The notes under the pieces: model-generated | Seen by the model: the letters and a program-made list of their open reading frames with translations, nothing else | Databases searched by the model: none | What the model was told of the DNA's origin: nothing | Made by a program: the position numbers and the translations under genes | Part shown: piece by piece, positions 25,894 through 34,975 of the stretch | Layout: each line of letters starts with the position of its first letter | Numbering within the stretch: the first letter of the stretch is position 1 | Assembly (NCBI GenBank): GCA_965221855.1 | Contig: CBDCSV010000007.1 | Location: 558,001 to 622,000, forward strand | Source of the DNA: JAJDXO01 sp965221855 | GTDB lineage: Bacteria; Pseudomonadota; Alphaproteobacteria; Rhodospirillales; UBA2165 | DNA: 64,000 bases | Direction: 5' to 3'

Positions 25894-26535
25894 CTATTTC
25901 GCGGCGGACGAGGTGCCCGAAGTCTGGCGTGAGGCCGCGGCAAGCTTGCTCACCTGAACCCGCAGCAATCGGATCAGTCCTTCCATCCCCTGTTTGCTCA
26001 GCACGGAGCGAAACTCGGAACGCTGGGTGACCGCCATGCTGACGCCGGAGATCACGACGTCCAGAATCTTGTGGCCATTCGGCCCGTTTCGAACCCTCCA
26101 GCCTACGTCGATCGGCGGGCCGCTCGTCCTGGATATACGTGTGCTCACCAGCACGTCCCTTTTGCCCACCGGCCGCGCACCGACAATTTCAAAGGTCTCG
26201 CCGGTATAAGCGCCAAGCCGCCTGGCATAGGTTCGGAGGACGAATTCGCGGAAGAGTTTCTGATACTGGTCCCAATGTTCCGCCGAAGCGCGCCGCCATG
26301 CCCGCCCGAGGACAAAACGCCCGATGGCATCGAGGTCGATATTTTCGGCAAGCAGCGAGCGAACCTGCTCTTCCTTGCCGCTGAGCGGTACACCGTCGGC
26401 CCGAAGTACCTTGAGCGCCTGGTCGCTCAAACCGCCGATAAACGCCGCCGCTTTGTCAGGCGAGGTTTCCGCGACCGCGGGAGAGCCGCCCCACGCCATC
26501 AATATTACGGCAAGAGTTAGAACAAATCGCTTCAC
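25894..26535 (-). CDS. MlaC/Ttg2D family periplasmic phospholipid-binding protein
   Basis: The product is a periplasmic lipid shuttle of the type that serves the Mla ABC transporter. The GTG at 26535 is chosen because it follows GGAGAAAGG and gives a clean signal peptide (VKRFVLTLAVILMAWGGSPAVA), about 213 residues in total; the frame is open to ATG 26601. MlaC features include AIGRFVLGRAWR and the WDQYQKLFREFVLRTYARRL helix region. No mlaE/F/D partners are nearby, so it is an orphan copy here. Confidence 0.82.
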   Translation of the reverse strand: MKRFVLTLAVILMAWGGSPAVAETSPDKAAAFIGGLSDQALKVLRADGVPLSGKEEQVRSLLAENIDLDAIGRFVLGRAWRRASAEHWDQYQKLFREFVLRTYARRLGAYTGETFEIVGARPVGKRDVLVSTRISRTSGPPIDVGWRVRNGPNGHKILDVVISGVSMAVTQRSEFRSVLSKQGMEGLIRLLRVQVSKLAAASRQTSGTSSAAK

Positions 26536-26634
26536 CGCCACCTTTCTCCCCAGGGCTTTACCGGTGCTGGTTATATTTTTCGCCCTATGGGGCGGCAACA
26601 CAATTTTCGGTTGTCCGAACCTCGACGGCGTCTA

Positions 26635-27339
26635 TTATTCCGCCGCTTCGCGTTTGGCGCCGTCTCTCAGCAGCCGCACGGTTTCGTCGGTAAACCGGAC
26701 ATCGCCGAATATCTGCGCCATCATGCCGAGGGTTGCGTTGTGCTCCTCGTCGGTACGGGTCGCGTTGGCGTCGGCGACGAAAATCACCTTGAAGTTCCGC
26801 ATCATGGCGTCCCGCGCCGAGCACTCGCAGCATACTTTGGTGAGCGTTCCGACAATGATGACCGTGTCGATCCCGCGCTCGCGCAGACGATCCTCGATGT
26901 CCGAGGATCCGGGCAAAAACGCGCTGTAGCGGTTCTTCCGGACGTAGAGGTCGCCATCCCGGGTATCCAGGTCACCCCACACCTCGTGGCCATGATCGCC
27001 ATCCGTCAGCCAGTTCAATGTCGTGTCCTGGCGGTCTTTCTTGGAATCCCCTTCAAAAAACACCGACCAGTCGTCCAGGCAGGCCTCGGTCTGGGTCATC
27101 TGTACCCAAACCACCGTGCCGCCGCTCTCCCGCGTCGCGGCGGCCAACTTGTTGATGCCGGGAACGATTTCCCGGGCATAGGGCACTTCGATGGGCGCCC
27201 CTTCTTCGAGAAAGACGTTCTGCATATCGATGACCACCAGCGCCGTCCGGGCGCTGTCGATGGTTTCGAACAGGTGTTGACGCCCGCGGCGGCGCTTCGC
27301 GCCCTCGACGGCGTAGGCTGGAACTTCGCATTTGTGCAT
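26635..27339 (-). CDS. Isochorismatase-family cysteine hydrolase
   Basis: The 234-residue protein is an isochorismatase-like hydrolase (amidase or N-carbamoyl hydrolase types share the fold). The catalytic triad is visible: D38 in VVIDMQN, K135 in YVRKNRYSAF and C170 in LTKVCCECSARDA. The start at 27339 follows GGGGAGCGG; a start 14 codons upstream is possible. It is divergent from the fused FAD/OYE gene, suggesting a shared catabolic role, perhaps on amides of aromatic acids. That role is an inference. Confidence 0.85.
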   Translation of the reverse strand: MHKCEVPAYAVEGAKRRRGRQHLFETIDSARTALVVIDMQNVFLEEGAPIEVPYAREIVPGINKLAAATRESGGTVVWVQMTQTEACLDDWSVFFEGDSKKDRQDTTLNWLTDGDHGHEVWGDLDTRDGDLYVRKNRYSAFLPGSSDIEDRLRERGIDTVIIVGTLTKVCCECSARDAMMRNFKVIFVADANATRTDEEHNATLGMMAQIFGDVRFTDETVRLLRDGAKREAAE

Positions 27340-27586
27340 GGGTCCGCTCCCCGTTACGAGTTGGCCGGATTGTAGCGCCAAAGGAGGCGTGACTGAAAGC
27401 CCGTGATCATTCGGATTTGAGCAGGCGTCTATTGCGGACCGACCCCGCGGCGCCGGGATCGGCTCTCGGTTCCCGGGCTTGAATTACCCCCGAATTGGCG
27501 TTTCAGTAGGGACGGTCCATGGATGGATCCGATCCGAACGAAGTCGCCCGAGGAAACGGCATGAGGAAACGGCCCGAGGAAACAAA

Positions 27587-29968
27587 ATGTCTGATCCGCT
27601 GAAAATCGCCGTCATTGGCGGGGGGCCGGGCGGTCTCTTTTTCTCCATCCTGATGAAAAAGGAAAATCCGGCGCACGACATCACCGTCTACGAACGCAAT
27701 CGCGCCGACGATACCTTCGGTTTCGCGGTCGTGTTCTCCGATGAAACCCTCAAGGGCTTCATGGGGCGGGACGAAAAGACCCACGAAGCCATCACCGAGG
27801 CCTTCGGCTATTGGGATGAAATCGAGGTCCGCTACCGGGATCAGCGTATTCGGTCCGGCGGCCACGGTTTCTGCGGTATCTCGCGCATCCAGCTGTTGAA
27901 TCTCCTGCAGGCGCGGGCGACGGAACTCGGCGTCGCCATCGAGTACGAGTACGAAGTCGACAATCTGGATCAGTTCGCCGACTGCGACCTCATCCTGGGG
28001 TCGGACGGGGTGAACAGCTGGGTCCGGGAAACCTACAAGGACCGGTTCAACCCGACCATCGACTATCGGAAGACCAAGTTCGTCTGGCTCGGGACCACCC
28101 ATGTGTTCGACGCGTTCACGTTCATCTTCCGCGAGAACGAACACGGCTGGCACTATCTGCACGCCTACCGCATGGGCAAGAACCAGTTCGGCGACCAGGG
28201 CGCCACCTGGATTCTCGAATGCCACGAAGACACCTGGAAAAACGCCGGCTTCGACAAGATGACCGAGGAGGAGACGGTCGCCTACTACGAGGAGATGTTC
28301 GAAGAGGAGCTGGAAGGTCATCCGATGATCGCCAACCGCTCCATCTGGCGCAACTTTCCCGCCGTCTACAATGAGAACTGGCACTTCGACAACGTCGTGC
28401 TGATCGGCGACGCCTGCCACACCGCCCAGTTCTCCATCGGGTCCGGCACCAAGATCGCCATGGAGGACGCCATCGCGCTGGCCGACGCCATGACCCGGCA
28501 CGGCAGGGATGTGAAGGCCGGCCTCCAGGCCTATGAGGATGCGCGCAAGGACGAGGTGGGGATGCTGCAGCACACGGCGCTGGTCAGCTTGCAGTGGTAC
28601 GAAAACGCGCGGCGCTTCAACGTCTTCGATCCGCCGCAGTACGCGTTTTCGTTCCTGACCCGCTCCAAGAGCGTCACCTACGAGAACCTGAAAATGCGGG
28701 ATCCCGCCTACGGTGCCGACGTGGACCGGTGGTTCGCCGAAATCGTCCGCCAGCAGGGCTTCGATGTGCCCCACAACAACCCGCCGCCGCCCATGTTCAC
28801 GCCTTTCCGAATCGGCAACATGGTGGTGGAAAACCGGGTGATGGTCTCGCCCATGTGCCAGTACTCGGCGGACGACGGGACGGTCACCGACTGGCATCTC
28901 GTGCATCTTGGCGGGTTCGCCGTCGGCGGCGCCGGGCTGGTCTACACCGAGATGACCGATGTTTCCCGGGAAGGCCGCATCAGCCCCGGCTGCGCCGGCA
29001 TGTACAAGGCGGAACATGTGGACGCCTGGAAGCGGATCGTCGATTTCGTCCACGGCAACAGCCGGGCCAAAATTTGCATTCAGCTGGCCCATGCGGGCCA
29101 GAAGGGGTCGACCAAACTTTCATGGGAGGGGGACAACGAGCCCCTCGAAGAGGGCAACTGGGAAATCGTTTCGGCCTCGGCCCGGGCCTATCAGCCGGGC
29201 AATCAGGTGCCGAAGGAGATGGACCGGGCCGATATGGACAAGGTCCGGGAGGACTTTGCCCGCGCGGCCGGGATGGCGGAGCAGGCCGGGTTCGACATGC
29301 TCGAAATTCACATGGCCCACGGCTACCTGCTGTCCAGTTTCATCTCGCCGCTCTCCAATCTGCGGACCGACGCGTATGGCGGGCCGCTCGAGAACCGGAT
29401 GAAGTTCCCGCTGGAGGTGCTTCGCGCCGTGCGCGAGGCATGGCCGGCGGAGAAACCCGTCGCGGTCCGTATCTCGGCCACCGACTGGGTCGAGGACGGC
29501 GGCCTCACCGGAGACGATGCCGTCGAAGTGGCGAAGATGCTCAAGGCCAACGGCGCCGACATCATCGACGTTTCGGCCGGGCAGACCTCGACGGACGCCA
29601 AACCGGTCTATGGCCGCATGTTCCAGGTCCCGTTTTCGGAGCAGGTTCGTCTGGAGGCCGGGGTGCCGACCATCGCGGTCGGCAACATCACGTCGGCGGA
29701 TCAAATCAACACCATCGTCGCCGCGGGCCGGGCGGACATCTGCGCCCTGGCGCGCCCGCACCTCCTCGATCCGCACTTCACCCTGAAGGCCGCCGCCCAT
29801 TACGGCTACAAGGACCAGCTGTGGCCCAACCAGTATTTGAGCGCCAAACCCCAGGCCGAGACCGTGGCCGAGCGGGACAACCAGGCCCTGGCCGAATTGC
29901 GCGAGGCGGCAAAGCCGCCCAGCCAGTGGCAGTACTGGGGCGCGGCCAAGAAGGACGCCGCCGAGTAG
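27587..29968 (+). CDS. Bifunctional FAD monooxygenase / old-yellow-enzyme fusion (salicylyl-CoA 5-hydroxylase or anthraniloyl-CoA monooxygenase type)
   Basis: The 793-residue protein has an N-terminal FAD monooxygenase domain: IAVIGGGPGGLFFSILMKK near residues 6-24, and GDACHTAQFSIGSGTKIAMED in the FAD second motif. From about residue 395 onward it has a complete NADH:flavin oxidoreductase (OYE) barrel, with NRVMVSPMCQYSADDG, IHMAHGYLLSSFISPLSN and DAYGGPLENR. This fusion is known for 2-aminobenzoyl-CoA monooxygenase/reductase and salicylyl-CoA 5-hydroxylase, which dearomatise CoA-activated substrates. The ATG at 27587 follows GAGGA; the open frame upstream lacks support. No CoA ligase is adjacent. 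Confidence 0.9.
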   Translation: MSDPLKIAVIGGGPGGLFFSILMKKENPAHDITVYERNRADDTFGFAVVFSDETLKGFMGRDEKTHEAITEAFGYWDEIEVRYRDQRIRSGGHGFCGISRIQLLNLLQARATELGVAIEYEYEVDNLDQFADCDLILGSDGVNSWVRETYKDRFNPTIDYRKTKFVWLGTTHVFDAFTFIFRENEHGWHYLHAYRMGKNQFGDQGATWILECHEDTWKNAGFDKMTEEETVAYYEEMFEEELEGHPMIANRSIWRNFPAVYNENWHFDNVVLIGDACHTAQFSIGSGTKIAMEDAIALADAMTRHGRDVKAGLQAYEDARKDEVGMLQHTALVSLQWYENARRFNVFDPPQYAFSFLTRSKSVTYENLKMRDPAYGADVDRWFAEIVRQQGFDVPHNNPPPPMFTPFRIGNMVVENRVMVSPMCQYSADDGTVTDWHLVHLGGFAVGGAGLVYTEMTDVSREGRISPGCAGMYKAEHVDAWKRIVDFVHGNSRAKICIQLAHAGQKGSTKLSWEGDNEPLEEGNWEIVSASARAYQPGNQVPKEMDRADMDKVREDFARAAGMAEQAGFDMLEIHMAHGYLLSSFISPLSNLRTDAYGGPLENRMKFPLEVLRAVREAWPAEKPVAVRISATDWVEDGGLTGDDAVEVAKMLKANGADIIDVSAGQTSTDAKPVYGRMFQVPFSEQVRLEAGVPTIAVGNITSADQINTIVAAGRADICALARPHLLDPHFTLKAAAHYGYKDQLWPNQYLSAKPQAETVAERDNQALAELREAAKPPSQWQYWGAAKKDAAE

Positions 29969-29989
29969 CCGGCCTGCCGCCTGGAAGGA

Positions 29990-31057
29990 TTATGCCCCCA
30001 GCCGGCCGCCGATCTCCGGAGAATCTCCGGCATATCGATAGGCGCGGAACAGGGCGCCCACGGGGCCCAGCAACGGGCCTTCGTTCCATTCCGCGGTAAA
30101 GGGATTGACGTACTCCCAAACAATTTCGCCGCCGGGCGTCACCTCGAAGATACAGCCCCAAAGACCTTCGCAAATCAGCGTGTTGCCGCCCGCCAGGCGC
30201 TGGGCGCCCGAGATAAAAGGGCTGGAGAAGCTGTGATGGGGCCGCGCGGAATATTCCCAGATCACGGACCCGTCGTCCGGGTTCATCTCCAGGACCTTTG
30301 ATCCCAGCGGCATTTGACCGACCCGATTGGCGAACAGCATGAGATTGCCGTTGTCCAGAAAATGCGGGTCGTGAGGCAATCCCCATTCCGGCTTGCTCAG
30401 TTGCCACGAGAAGCCGTTGGTCTTCTTGTCGATGACCGCCAGGAGATTGAAATCCCGAAAGCCGACGAGGTAGCCGTCCCCGCCGACCGGTACGACGGCG
30501 TTCGTGTGACCCCATTCCGCGCGAAGCAGCACCGGCGGGATGGGCCAATCCTCGATCGCCATGTGCTCCTGCGCCCGCCATTCCCAGACGAGATCACCTT
30601 CCGGAGACACCTCGCGCACCACTTCGCCAAATATGCCGTCCGGGTGTTCGGATTTCGGGACACCGCCACGGACTCGTGATGCGTTTTCCTCGCTCAACAG
30701 CTCCCACGCGAGATAAACGGTGTTGCCGTTCGGCAGCCGGCGCATGTCGTGGTGCTGCAGGTCGTCCAGATGTTCCCAGACCACGTTGCCGTCCCAGTCG
30801 ACCTCTCGAATGATGCCGCCGCGCGGCAATATTCCTTCGGGCGTCGCCCCGCCGTCCAATGACGACAGGAGATTTCCATTGGGAAGCAAACGTGCGTAGC
30901 TGCCGATTCGATCCGAGTGACGCCACTGATGGACGATCTCGCCCTCGAGGTCGATGAGGTAGGTTTCGTGCCTGTAGAGCGGTGAGAAGAGCGTGAAGCC
31001 CGGGGTGGCTTTGCCCTCCATATTCAGGGTGAGACCCTTTGGATCAAACCGCATCAA
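29990..31057 (-). CDS. Arylsulfotransferase (ASST)-like beta-propeller protein
   Basis: The 355-residue protein has repeated blades with WDGNVVWEHLDD, GDLVWEW, GSVIWEY and GEIVWEY motifs, and HHDMRRLPNGNTVYL, as in the arylsulfate sulfotransferase family. There is no signal peptide, unlike periplasmic ASST enzymes, so it may be cytosolic. Its start overlaps the end of the acyl-CoA dehydrogenase gene by 4 bp, making it the last gene of the long minus-strand operon. Whether it transfers sulfate is unproven. Confidence 0.8.
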   Translation of the reverse strand: MMRFDPKGLTLNMEGKATPGFTLFSPLYRHETYLIDLEGEIVHQWRHSDRIGSYARLLPNGNLLSSLDGGATPEGILPRGGIIREVDWDGNVVWEHLDDLQHHDMRRLPNGNTVYLAWELLSEENASRVRGGVPKSEHPDGIFGEVVREVSPEGDLVWEWRAQEHMAIEDWPIPPVLLRAEWGHTNAVVPVGGDGYLVGFRDFNLLAVIDKKTNGFSWQLSKPEWGLPHDPHFLDNGNLMLFANRVGQMPLGSKVLEMNPDDGSVIWEYSARPHHSFSSPFISGAQRLAGGNTLICEGLWGCIFEVTPGGEIVWEYVNPFTAEWNEGPLLGPVGALFRAYRYAGDSPEIGGRLGA

Positions 31058-32241
31058 TCGTCTCCGAACGCCGCCCGGACCTGACCGGCGATGACCAGCT
31101 TCTGAATTTCCGAAGTTCCTTCGTAAATGCGCAGCGCGCGGATTTCCCGATACAGTTTTTCCACGGTACGCCCCGACACCACGCCTTCGCCGCCGAAAAT
31201 CTGCACCGCCTGGTCGATCACCTGTTGGGCGCTCTCGGTGGCGTGCAGCTTGGCCATGGCCGATTCCCGCGTGACGCGGGCCTCCCGGGTGTCCTTGGTC
31301 CAGGCCGAGCGGTAAACCAGCAGCGCCATGGCGTCGATGGCCACGGCCATGTCGGCGATTTTTTCCTGGATGAGCTGAAACTCGGCGATGGCCGAGCCGA
31401 AGGCCTGCCGGGATTCCGCGCGGCCGACGGCTTCGTCCATGGCGCGCCGCGCGAATCCAAGGGCCGCCGCGCCCACGGTGGAGCGGAAGACGTCCAGCGT
31501 CGCCATGGCGATCTTGAACCCGTCGCCGCCCTCGCCCAGGCGATGCGAGCCTTCGACCCGGCAGTCGTTGAATTCAAGGGTGCCCAGGGGATGGGGCGCG
31601 ATAACGTCGATGCGCTCCGAAACCGATAGCCCTGAATTGTCCGCATCGACCACGAACGCCGAAATTCCCCGCGCGCCTTCCGCCTCGCCGGTGCGGGCGA
31701 AGACCACGTAGTGATCGGCGATACCAGCATTGGAGATCCAAGTCTTCTCGCCGTTGATCACCCAGCCGTTGCCGTCGGCCTCGGCCGCCGTGGTCATGCT
31801 GGCGACGTCGGAGCCGGCGCCCTTTTCCGAGATGGCGAAGGCTGCGATCTTCTCGCCGGCCGCCACGGGCGGCAGGTAACGGCTTTTCAGTTCATCCGAG
31901 CCGAACAAAGATATGGAGCCGGTGCCGAGCCCCTGCATGGCCATGGCGAAATCGGCGAGACCCGAATAGTAGCCCAGTGTTTCACGGGCAATGCACAGGC
32001 TGCGCACGTCGAAGCTTTCGGAGGAGCCGCCATAGGCCGCGGGTACGCACGCCTTGAACCAGCCGGCCGCGCCGATGGCCGTGACCAGCTCCCGCATCCG
32101 GGCGTCCAGCTGTTCGTTGTCGCCGGGTTCGTCTTCGGTAATGCCGGGAATGTTTGCGGCCGCCCACTCGCGGATGCCCCGGGCATACTCCCGGTGAGCA
32201 TCATCGAAGAACGGCCAGTTGAGGAAGGTGGTATCGGGCAT
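31054..32241 (-). CDS. Acyl-CoA dehydrogenase
   Basis: The 395-residue flavoprotein oxidises acyl-CoA to enoyl-CoA. Typical parts are ISEKGAGSDVASM (FAD/substrate loop), WVINGEKTWISNAGIAD, the helical C-terminal domain with RQAFGSAIAEFQLIQEKIADM, and IFGGEGVVSGRTVEKLYREIR followed by IYEGTSEIQ. It starts 3 bp after the enoyl-CoA hydratase stop and overlaps the next gene by 4 bp. The group implies side-chain or ring-cleavage product beta-oxidation. Confidence 0.93.
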   Translation of the reverse strand: MPDTTFLNWPFFDDAHREYARGIREWAAANIPGITEDEPGDNEQLDARMRELVTAIGAAGWFKACVPAAYGGSSESFDVRSLCIARETLGYYSGLADFAMAMQGLGTGSISLFGSDELKSRYLPPVAAGEKIAAFAISEKGAGSDVASMTTAAEADGNGWVINGEKTWISNAGIADHYVVFARTGEAEGARGISAFVVDADNSGLSVSERIDVIAPHPLGTLEFNDCRVEGSHRLGEGGDGFKIAMATLDVFRSTVGAAALGFARRAMDEAVGRAESRQAFGSAIAEFQLIQEKIADMAVAIDAMALLVYRSAWTKDTREARVTRESAMAKLHATESAQQVIDQAVQIFGGEGVVSGRTVEKLYREIRALRIYEGTSEIQKLVIAGQVRAAFGDD

Positions 32242-32244
32242 CGC

Positions 32245-33054
32245 CTAATCGCCCTCGAAGACCGGTTTTTCCTTCGCCACGAAGGCCTGGTAAGCCCGTT
32301 TGAAATCCTCGGTCTCCATGCAGACCGCCTGGGCCTCCGCCTCCGCGGCAATCGCCTGCTCGACGCTCATCTCCCACTCGTCGTTCATCATCTTCTTGGT
32401 GACGGCGTGGGCGAAGGTCGGACCGGCCGCGAGCTTGCGCGCGCTCTCCAGCGTTTTTTCCAATAATTCACCGGACGGGTGGAGCGCATTGAAGAAACCC
32501 CAGTCGAGGGCTTCCTCGCCGGACATGGATCGGCCCGTATAGAGCAGCTCGGCCGCGCGGCCCTGGCCGATGATCCTGGGCAGGATGGCGCATGCGCCCA
32601 TATCGGCGCCCGACAGCCCCACCCGGACGAAGAGGAACGCCACCTTGGCTTCGGCCGTGCCGTAACGGAGATCGCTCGCCATGGCGAGTATGGCGCCCGC
32701 GCCGGCGCACACCCCGTCGACGGCGGCCAGGATCGGCTGCGGACAGGCCCGCATCGCCTTCACGACGTCGCCGGTCATGGTGGTGAACGTCCTCAGTTCG
32801 TCGCCGTTCATTTCGACCAGCGGGCCGATGATGTCGTGGACGTCGCCGCCGGAACAGAAGTTCCCGCCGGCGCCGGTGATCACCACCATCTTGACGTCGT
32901 CGGCATCGTTCAATGCCCGGAAGGTGTCGCGCAGTTCCGCATAGCTCTCGAAGGTGAGAGGATTTTTCCGTTCCGGGCGGTTCAGGGTGACGATCGCCAC
33001 CTTGCCGTCGACGGACCAGTCGAAGTGTTCGGCTTTGATGTCGGATGCGTTCAT
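32245..33054 (-). CDS. Enoyl-CoA hydratase/isomerase family protein
   Basis: The 269-residue crotonase-fold protein would hydrate or isomerise an enoyl-CoA. It shows VAIVTLNRPERKNPLTFESY, the oxyanion loop ITGAGGNFCSGGDVHDI and AAVDGVCAGAGAILAMASDLRY with the second oxyanion Gly. It sits between the SDR and acyl-CoA dehydrogenase genes with gaps of 9 and 3 bp. Confidence 0.93.
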   Translation of the reverse strand: MNASDIKAEHFDWSVDGKVAIVTLNRPERKNPLTFESYAELRDTFRALNDADDVKMVVITGAGGNFCSGGDVHDIIGPLVEMNGDELRTFTTMTGDVVKAMRACPQPILAAVDGVCAGAGAILAMASDLRYGTAEAKVAFLFVRVGLSGADMGACAILPRIIGQGRAAELLYTGRSMSGEEALDWGFFNALHPSGELLEKTLESARKLAAGPTFAHAVTKKMMNDEWEMSVEQAIAAEAEAQAVCMETEDFKRAYQAFVAKEKPVFEGD

Positions 33055-33063
33055 GGCGTTTCC

Positions 33064-33894
33064 CTAGTTGGTCACCGAACCGCCGGAGACGACGATGCTC
33101 TGGCCGGTGATCGCGGCGGACGAGGGCAGGGCGAGCCAGGCAACCGTCTCGGCGACTTCATCGGGTGTGATCAGGCGGCCGATGGGGCTGGTTCCGGCCA
33201 GATGGGCGCGGGCTTCGTCCGCCGACTGGCCGGTTTTCTCGACGATATTGTCGACCGCCTCGGCCACCAGGTCGGTGTCCGTGTAGCCCGGGCAGACGGC
33301 GTTGACGGTGACGCCCTTGGTGGCGCATTCCAGCGCCAAGGAGCGGGTGAAGCCCACGACCCCGTGCTTGGAGGCAGAATAGGCGGCGATATAGGGGTAG
33401 CCGCGCAGCCCCACGGTCGAGGAAATGTTGATGATCCGGCCATAGCCGGCCTCGCGCATGGCCGGATAGACCTGCCCCGTGCAAAGGAACGTACCGGTCA
33501 GGTTGAGCCCGATGGTCATCTCCCAGAATTCCAGGCTCATCCGGTGCATGGGCGCGCTTTTCCCGACGCCGGCATTGTTGACCAGGATTTGAGCCGGGCC
33601 CAGCTCGCCCTGCACGGAATCGAAGGACGCCGCCACGTCGCCGGCCTGGGAGACGTCGGCGGCGGCGGATGCCACCTGAACGCCGTGTTCGGCCGAGATT
33701 TCCCGGGCCTTGGCATCAAGATCCGATTGGCCGCGGGCAATCAGCGAGACGTTCGCGCCCATCCGGGCGAGAAACGCCGCGCACGCCGCACCGATGCCCT
33801 TGGAGCCGCCGGTGACGATGGCATGCTGCCCGGCGAGCGCCTTGTCGGCAAACATGTTGGATTGGACCGGAAGCTCCGGCGCGGTGTCGTCCAT
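33064..33894 (-). CDS. SDR family NAD(P)-dependent oxidoreductase
   Basis: This 276-residue short-chain dehydrogenase is probably a 3-hydroxyacyl-CoA or alcohol dehydrogenase in the same pathway. It has the cofactor motif TGGSKGIGAACAAFL, NNAG in ILVNNAGVGKSAP, and the catalytic Ser-Tyr-Lys in INISSTVGL and AAYSASKHG. The gap to the enoyl-CoA hydratase gene is 9 bp. Confidence 0.93.
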   Translation of the reverse strand: MDDTAPELPVQSNMFADKALAGQHAIVTGGSKGIGAACAAFLARMGANVSLIARGQSDLDAKAREISAEHGVQVASAAADVSQAGDVAASFDSVQGELGPAQILVNNAGVGKSAPMHRMSLEFWEMTIGLNLTGTFLCTGQVYPAMREAGYGRIINISSTVGLRGYPYIAAYSASKHGVVGFTRSLALECATKGVTVNAVCPGYTDTDLVAEAVDNIVEKTGQSADEARAHLAGTSPIGRLITPDEVAETVAWLALPSSAAITGQSIVVSGGSVTN

Positions 33895-33967
33895 TCATGA
33901 CCTCCCTGCGGCCGTTACTGTGGCCAAAGGGAAGTCGTTGGGCAAGCCCGCCAAGCCACGTGTCCGG

Positions 33968-34975
33968 CTACTCGCCGCTCTTCAGAATCTCGTCGATGGT
34001 CACCATCCGGCCTTCCCTGGCCGATTTGACGCCGGCCCGGATGACCGCCAGCGAGCGGGTCGCCCATTCGCCGCCGACCTCGGGCTCGGTATCGTCCCGG
34101 ATGCAGTCGCCGAATTCCTGCATCTGCTCGGCGATGGTATCGTTCTTTTCGAACGGCACGTGTTCGGGCCTCTCGTCGCCCTGTTCCAGGAAATACATGC
34201 CGGTGTGCAGGGTGTAGAGCGCCGACGCCTTTTTGCCGTAGATGTTCATGACGTAGTTCTCCCCCGCCGACGCGTAGCCGGCATTGAGGGTCGAGACGGC
34301 GCCGTTCTCGTGTCTGAGCACCAGACCGGCCACATCGGGGTTGTCGCCCGGGAGCACGAGCTGGGACAGCATGCCCGAGACCTCGACGACGGGTCCGATG
34401 ATCATCTCCAATACATCCACATAATGGGGGCCGATCTGCAGCATCACGCCCCCCGGCATGCCCTCGGCGGTATAGCGCCAATGCCCCTCATCGAAGGCGC
34501 CCAGGCGGTCGCGGCTGATATTGGCCTCGGCCTGAACCAAGATGCCGAAGTCGCCGTTCCTGACCTTCTCATGGACCCATCGGAATTGGCTCTCGCGCCG
34601 GCGCTGAAAGCCAATGGACAATTTGACGCCGGCGTCCCGGCAGGTTTTGGTGATCTCGGCGCCCTCGCCGGTGGAATTGGCGATGGGCTTGTCGAGAAAC
34701 ACATGCTTGCCGGCTTCCGCTGCTTGCCGCGTGGTTTCCAGGTGGATGTCGTTGGGCGTCGTGTTGATGATTCCGTGGATATCCGGATCGGCGAGGATGT
34801 CCTCGTAGCTGTCATAGGCCTTGCAGCCGTACGCCTCGGCGAACGCCCGGCGCTTTTTGTCCGAGCGGGTGAAGCAGCCGGCGATTTCCACCCCCAGCGC
34901 CCGCGTCACTCCGTCCGCAAGAACGTTGGACCACCAGCCGATGCCCAGGGACGCCAGTCGGATCGTTTCAGTCAT
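33968..34975 (-). CDS. Gfo/Idh/MocA family oxidoreductase
   Basis: The 335-residue NAD(P)-dependent dehydrogenase starts at ATG 34975, which overlaps the tctA stop by 4 bp (coupled translation); the longer upstream frame is a shadow of tctA. The Rossmann start is LASLGIGWWSN. The family EKP motif appears as DKP in GKHVFLDKPIA, and a substrate-domain His-containing PHYVDVLEMI segment is visible. Members oxidise sugars, polyols or related compounds, which is unexpected beside fatty-acyl enzymes, so the pathway substrate is open. Confidence 0.9.
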   Translation of the reverse strand: MTETIRLASLGIGWWSNVLADGVTRALGVEIAGCFTRSDKKRRAFAEAYGCKAYDSYEDILADPDIHGIINTTPNDIHLETTRQAAEAGKHVFLDKPIANSTGEGAEITKTCRDAGVKLSIGFQRRRESQFRWVHEKVRNGDFGILVQAEANISRDRLGAFDEGHWRYTAEGMPGGVMLQIGPHYVDVLEMIIGPVVEVSGMLSQLVLPGDNPDVAGLVLRHENGAVSTLNAGYASAGENYVMNIYGKKASALYTLHTGMYFLEQGDERPEHVPFEKNDTIAEQMQEFGDCIRDDTEPEVGGEWATRSLAVIRAGVKSAREGRMVTIDEILKSGE

